A stretch of 7,964 nucleotides of DNA from JBCBSZ01 sp039185015 (lineage in GTDB: Bacteria; Actinomycetota; Acidimicrobiia; Acidimicrobiales; Poriferisodalaceae): assembly GCA_039185015.1 (NCBI GenBank), contig JBCDAU010000074.1:1-7964 (forward strand). Direction: 5' to 3'. Within the stretch, counting starts at the first letter, position 1. Each line of letters opens with the position of its first letter. Below the pieces are notes generated by a model. The model was not told where the DNA came from and ran no database searches. It saw nothing but the letters and a program-made list of their open reading frames with translations. Below are positions 5,553 through 7,964 of the stretch, piece after piece. A program made the position numbers and the translations under genes.

Positions 5553-6203
5553 ATGACGACCTCATCACCTCCCGACCCACCCACGACACGGTCCTGGCGG
5601 CGGACGATCGGCGCGGCGGCGATCGCAACCACCGCCGCCACCGCTGCGCTCGGCCTGTCGGTGATGACGTCCCTCGCGGACGACGCCGACGGCATCACGG
5701 TCTACGACGACGGGCTCGACGGGCGTTTCCAGGACTGGTCCTGGGGAGCCACCGACCTGGCCTCCACCGAGCTCGTCTCGGGCGGCACCTCGGCCATCCG
5801 AGCCGACCTCGCCCCCTGGGGCGGTCTCTCGCTCGGCGCACCCGGCACGATCGACGTGCCCGACGACGCCGTGCTCAACTTCGACGTGCACCCCGGCACC
5901 AACGACGGCCTGCTGCTCCGAGTGGTCGCGATGGACGACCGGTTCCTCGCCGGCGACGTCGTGACGATCGACGTCCCCGCCGGCGGATGGACCACGGTGA
6001 CGATCCCGGTCGACCAGCTCACCGCGTCGCCGGCCGTCGGTGGGATCTGGTGGCAGGAGGGCGGCGGGATCGACATCGCCCCGTTCCACGTCGACGAGAT
6101 CGAGATCGGCGCGCCTGCGGCGCCGACCACCACGGCACCGCCGACCACCGCACCACCGACCACCGCGGCACCCGATCCACCGACCGGCACGACAACGGGG
6201 TGA
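5553..6203 (+). CDS. membrane-anchored protein with CBM-like beta-sandwich
   Basis: A 216-aa protein of unknown function, probably outside the membrane. After a short cytoplasmic tail with RSWRR (13-17), residues about 19-40 form a membrane helix or uncleaved signal anchor. Residues about 46-187 look like a jelly-roll beta-sandwich: ITVYDDGLDGRFQDWSWG at the start, a central LLLRVVAMDD strand, GGWTTVTIPVDQL (144-156), and a last strand FHVDEIEIG (178-186). This resembles carbohydrate-binding or sugar-associated modules in which exposed Trp residues (W62, W64, W89, W166, W167) could stack on sugars. The tail (about 189-216) is a Thr/Pro repeat (PTTTAPPTTAPPTTA) encoded by three CCGACCACC copies at 6123, 6141 and 6156, and may span the wall or be glycosylated. 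Its stop lies 16 nt before rodA, so the two are probably co-transcribed. The ending resembles that of the divergent kinase ectodomain. Confidence 0.8.
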   Translation: MTTSSPPDPPTTRSWRRTIGAAAIATTAATAALGLSVMTSLADDADGITVYDDGLDGRFQDWSWGATDLASTELVSGGTSAIRADLAPWGGLSLGAPGTIDVPDDAVLNFDVHPGTNDGLLLRVVAMDDRFLAGDVVTIDVPAGGWTTVTIPVDQLTASPAVGGIWWQEGGGIDIAPFHVDEIEIGAPAAPTTTAPPTTAPPTTAAPDPPTGTTTG

Positions 6204-6209
6204 GGGGAG
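6202..6209 (+). promoter_or_regulatory. Shine-Dalgarno site of rodA
   Basis: GAGGGGAG overlaps the upstream stop codon and ends 10 nt before the ATG at 6220. This is slightly long spacing but the only purine-rich site. It supports the ATG as the rodA start and internal translation on a polycistronic mRNA. Confidence 0.55.
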
Positions 6210-6219
6210 TGCGCGATCG

Positions 6220-7698
6220 ATGACGGTTGCCGACGACCTCGACCCGCGCAGCATCACGGTGTACGACGGGCCGTCGCCGATCGCCAAGCGTCGACGCTCG
6301 ACCGAACTCACGCTGGTAGTGATGGCCGCGCTGATCACCGGCGCCGCCTACACGATCGCTGCGCTCGGCACGAACTCCGAGATCCCGCCCGGGATCGTGG
6401 TGTTCGTGTTGATCCTCCTGGGGCTGTTGATCAGCGCGCACATCGTGGTGCGCATCGTCGCCCGTGGTGCTGACGGCACCTTGCTGCCGCTCGCTGCCCT
6501 CCTCCACGGGATCGGCTTCGTGATGATCACCCGGCTCGACGACCGGCTCGCTGGCCTGCAGGCAACGTGGAGCCTGATTGCCATCGTCGTTTTCGTCCTC
6601 ACGCTGGTGTTCGTGCAGCGGGCAACCGACCTCGCCCGCTACCGCTGGCTGCTGCTGTTCAGCGGCGTCGGGCTGCTGCTGTTGCCCATGGTTCCGGGAC
6701 TGGGTAGCACGATCAACGGCGCGCGCATCTGGGTCAGCCTCGGCCCGATCAACTTCCAACCCGGCGAGTTCGCCAAGCTCGCGCTCGCCGTCTTCTTCGC
6801 TGCATATCTCGCCGACCGCCGCGAACTGATCGCCGCGAAGACGTGGAAGGTCGGGCCGTTCCATCTCCCCGAGCCGCGGTATCTCGCGCCAATCGTGGTC
6901 GCCTGGGGTTTCGCCGTCGTCGTGATGGTCGGCCAGCGTGACCTCGGCTCGTCGATGCTGTTCTTCACATTGTTCGTCGTGATGATGTGGGTGGCCACCG
7001 AGCGCATCGGTTACCTGTTCGTCGGCGCGATCTTGTTCGCCGGTGCTGCGGCGTTTGCGTGGACGCAGTTCAGCCACGTCCAGACCCGGGTCGACATCTG
7101 GATCGACCCGTGGTCGCGCTCGCTCGACTCGGGATACCAGATCGTGCAGTCGCTCTACGGCCTGTCAGATGGCGGCCTCACCGGAACCGGGCTCGGACGC
7201 GGCAACCCCGACCAAGTGCCCTTGGCACAGAACGACTTCATCTTCGCCTCGATCGGTGAAGAGCTCGGGCTGGTCGGCGGCAGCGCAGTGCTGATGGCCT
7301 ACCTGTTGTTCGTCGGCGCCGGACTGCGTATCGCCCTGCGCACCGACCGAACCTTCGAGAAGCTGCTCGCCGTGGGCCTCACCACCATCGTCGGCGTGCA
7401 GGCGTTCATCATCATCGGCGGCGTGATCAAGCTCGTGCCACTGACCGGCATCACCTTGCCGTTCGTGTCGTACGGGGGCTCATCGCTGGTCGCCAACTAC
7501 ATCTTGCTGGCACTACTCATCCGTCTGTCCGACTCGTCGGCCCGACGCCTCGGCGAGCTGCCCGACGACCCGACACCCGGCGAACGGTTCGCCGCATGGC
7601 GGCTGGCGCGGCAGATCCGGCGGCAGGGCGCAGTGGCCGCACCCGACGCTGTCCCTGACGGGGCGCTGACTGCAACAGCGACGACACTGGAGACGTGA
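6220..7698 (+). CDS. rodA: SEDS peptidoglycan polymerase RodA/FtsW family
   Basis: A 492-aa polytopic membrane protein of the SEDS family, which polymerises lipid II into glycan strands together with a class B penicillin-binding protein. About 30 cytoplasmic residues precede the first of roughly ten to twelve membrane helices. Conserved signatures are NGARIWVSLGPINFQPGEFAK (166-186), QRDLGSSMLFF (239-249), SGYQIVQSLYGLSDGGLTGTG (304-324), QNDFIFASIGEELGLVG (337-353) and PLTGITLPFVSYGGSSL (407-423). D339 in NDFIF corresponds to the Asp proposed as catalytic in RodA. A basic, Ala/Thr-rich cytoplasmic tail follows residue 437. Direct linkage to pbpA matches the actinobacterial rodA-pbpA pair of the pstP-rodA-pbpA-pknA-pknB cluster, so RodA is preferred over FtsW. 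In that cluster a phosphatase usually precedes rodA; here the beta-sandwich gene does. Leu TTG codons are common here and rare upstream. Confidence 0.95.
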   Translation: MTVADDLDPRSITVYDGPSPIAKRRRSTELTLVVMAALITGAAYTIAALGTNSEIPPGIVVFVLILLGLLISAHIVVRIVARGADGTLLPLAALLHGIGFVMITRLDDRLAGLQATWSLIAIVVFVLTLVFVQRATDLARYRWLLLFSGVGLLLLPMVPGLGSTINGARIWVSLGPINFQPGEFAKLALAVFFAAYLADRRELIAAKTWKVGPFHLPEPRYLAPIVVAWGFAVVVMVGQRDLGSSMLFFTLFVVMMWVATERIGYLFVGAILFAGAAAFAWTQFSHVQTRVDIWIDPWSRSLDSGYQIVQSLYGLSDGGLTGTGLGRGNPDQVPLAQNDFIFASIGEELGLVGGSAVLMAYLLFVGAGLRIALRTDRTFEKLLAVGLTTIVGVQAFIIIGGVIKLVPLTGITLPFVSYGGSSLVANYILLALLIRLSDSSARRLGELPDDPTPGERFAAWRLARQIRRQGAVAAPDAVPDGALTATATTLET

Positions 7699-7964
7699 AC
7701 CGGCAGATCCGCCAGCTCGCGCTCGGTCTGATGGCGTGCTACGTGGTGTTGTTCGTCGCGCTCAACTACTGGCAGGTCGGACGCAAAGAGGAGCTCGACG
7801 CGCAGTTCGACAACACCCGCGCCGTGTTGCGCGAGTTCAACAAGCCGCGTGGCCCGATCGTGACCGCAGACGGGATCGTTGCGGCATTCTCCGAACCGGC
7901 ACCACCGGGCGAAACCTACGACTTCATCCGCGAGTACCCGACCGGTGAGCTGCTGGCCGATATC
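7695..7964 (+). CDS. pbpA: class B penicillin-binding protein PbpA, N-terminal part
   Basis: The first 90 residues of a penicillin-binding protein, cut by the window end with the frame still open. Residues 1-8 (MNRQIRQL) are cytoplasmic, a membrane helix runs from about 9 to 27, and the start of the PBP dimerisation domain follows with NTRAVLREFNKPRGPIVTADG (40-60). This matches the actinobacterial PbpA pattern of N-R-R then PRG-I-TADG. The transpeptidase domain with its SxxK, SxN and KTG motifs lies outside the window. The GTG start overlaps the rodA stop by 4 nt (GTGA), so translation is coupled, with GGAG only 2 nt upstream. Class B PBPs crosslink the strands made by the partner SEDS polymerase. 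Confidence 0.9.
   Translation, partial: MNRQIRQLALGLMACYVVLFVALNYWQVGRKEELDAQFDNTRAVLREFNKPRGPIVTADGIVAAFSEPAPPGETYDFIREYPTGELLADI

Noticed and set aside
5464..5628. Upstream start codons for the kinase, up to 5628
   Set aside because: They would overlap the divergent gene and its promoter, add Arg-rich sequence without homology, and ignore the -10 box 6 nt before the GTG at 5463.
6123..6164. CCGACCACC copies as a CRISPR-like or regulatory repeat
   Set aside because: They are in frame and encode the Thr/Pro-rich tail, with spacings of 18 and 15 bp. This is ordinary low-complexity coding sequence.

Overview
The window looks like chromosomal DNA from a very high-GC actinobacterium. The class Acidimicrobiia is my best guess. 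Third codon positions are mostly G or C, a Ser/Thr kinase sits next to rodA-pbpA, several starts look leaderless, and one secreted protein carries GYWLV..DGG-F-FGDA-FHGS repeats, which I associate with that class. No tRNA, rRNA, CRISPR array or insertion sequence is visible. All genes look intact except the last, which is cut by the window edge.

Left part (1-2023). A 38-bp direct repeat spaced 103 bp apart lies downstream of a minus-strand acyl-CoA dehydrogenase gene. That gene is transcribed divergently from a type II toxin-antitoxin pair: a Phd/YefM-like antitoxin and a VapC-like PIN toxin that overlap by 4 nt. The short divergent region holds a 28-bp imperfect palindrome that covers the antitoxin -10 box and is the likely autoregulatory operator.

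Middle part (2024-5463, minus strand). In transcription order there is a membrane Ser/Thr kinase with an atypical catalytic loop and a carbohydrate-binding-like extracellular domain. It is followed 7 nt later by an FHA domain fused to an OmpR/PhoB-type DNA-binding domain, and then by a separately transcribed secreted protein with six propeller-like repeats. Three tandem hairpins separate this protein from the convergent toxin gene.

Right part (5464-7964, plus strand). A membrane-anchored protein with its own carbohydrate-binding-like beta-sandwich leads into rodA (SEDS peptidoglycan polymerase) and pbpA (class B penicillin-binding protein). The 89-bp gap between the divergent kinase and this operon holds copies of a heptamer phased at 11 bp, the spacing used by OmpR/PhoB regulators.

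Taken together, positions 2127-7964 read as a possible envelope-sensing module. The kinase would sense an extracellular ligand, the FHA-winged-helix protein would read phospho-threonine and bind DNA, and the targets would include the divergent beta-sandwich/rodA/pbpA operon. The individual domain calls are well supported. The circuit is inference.
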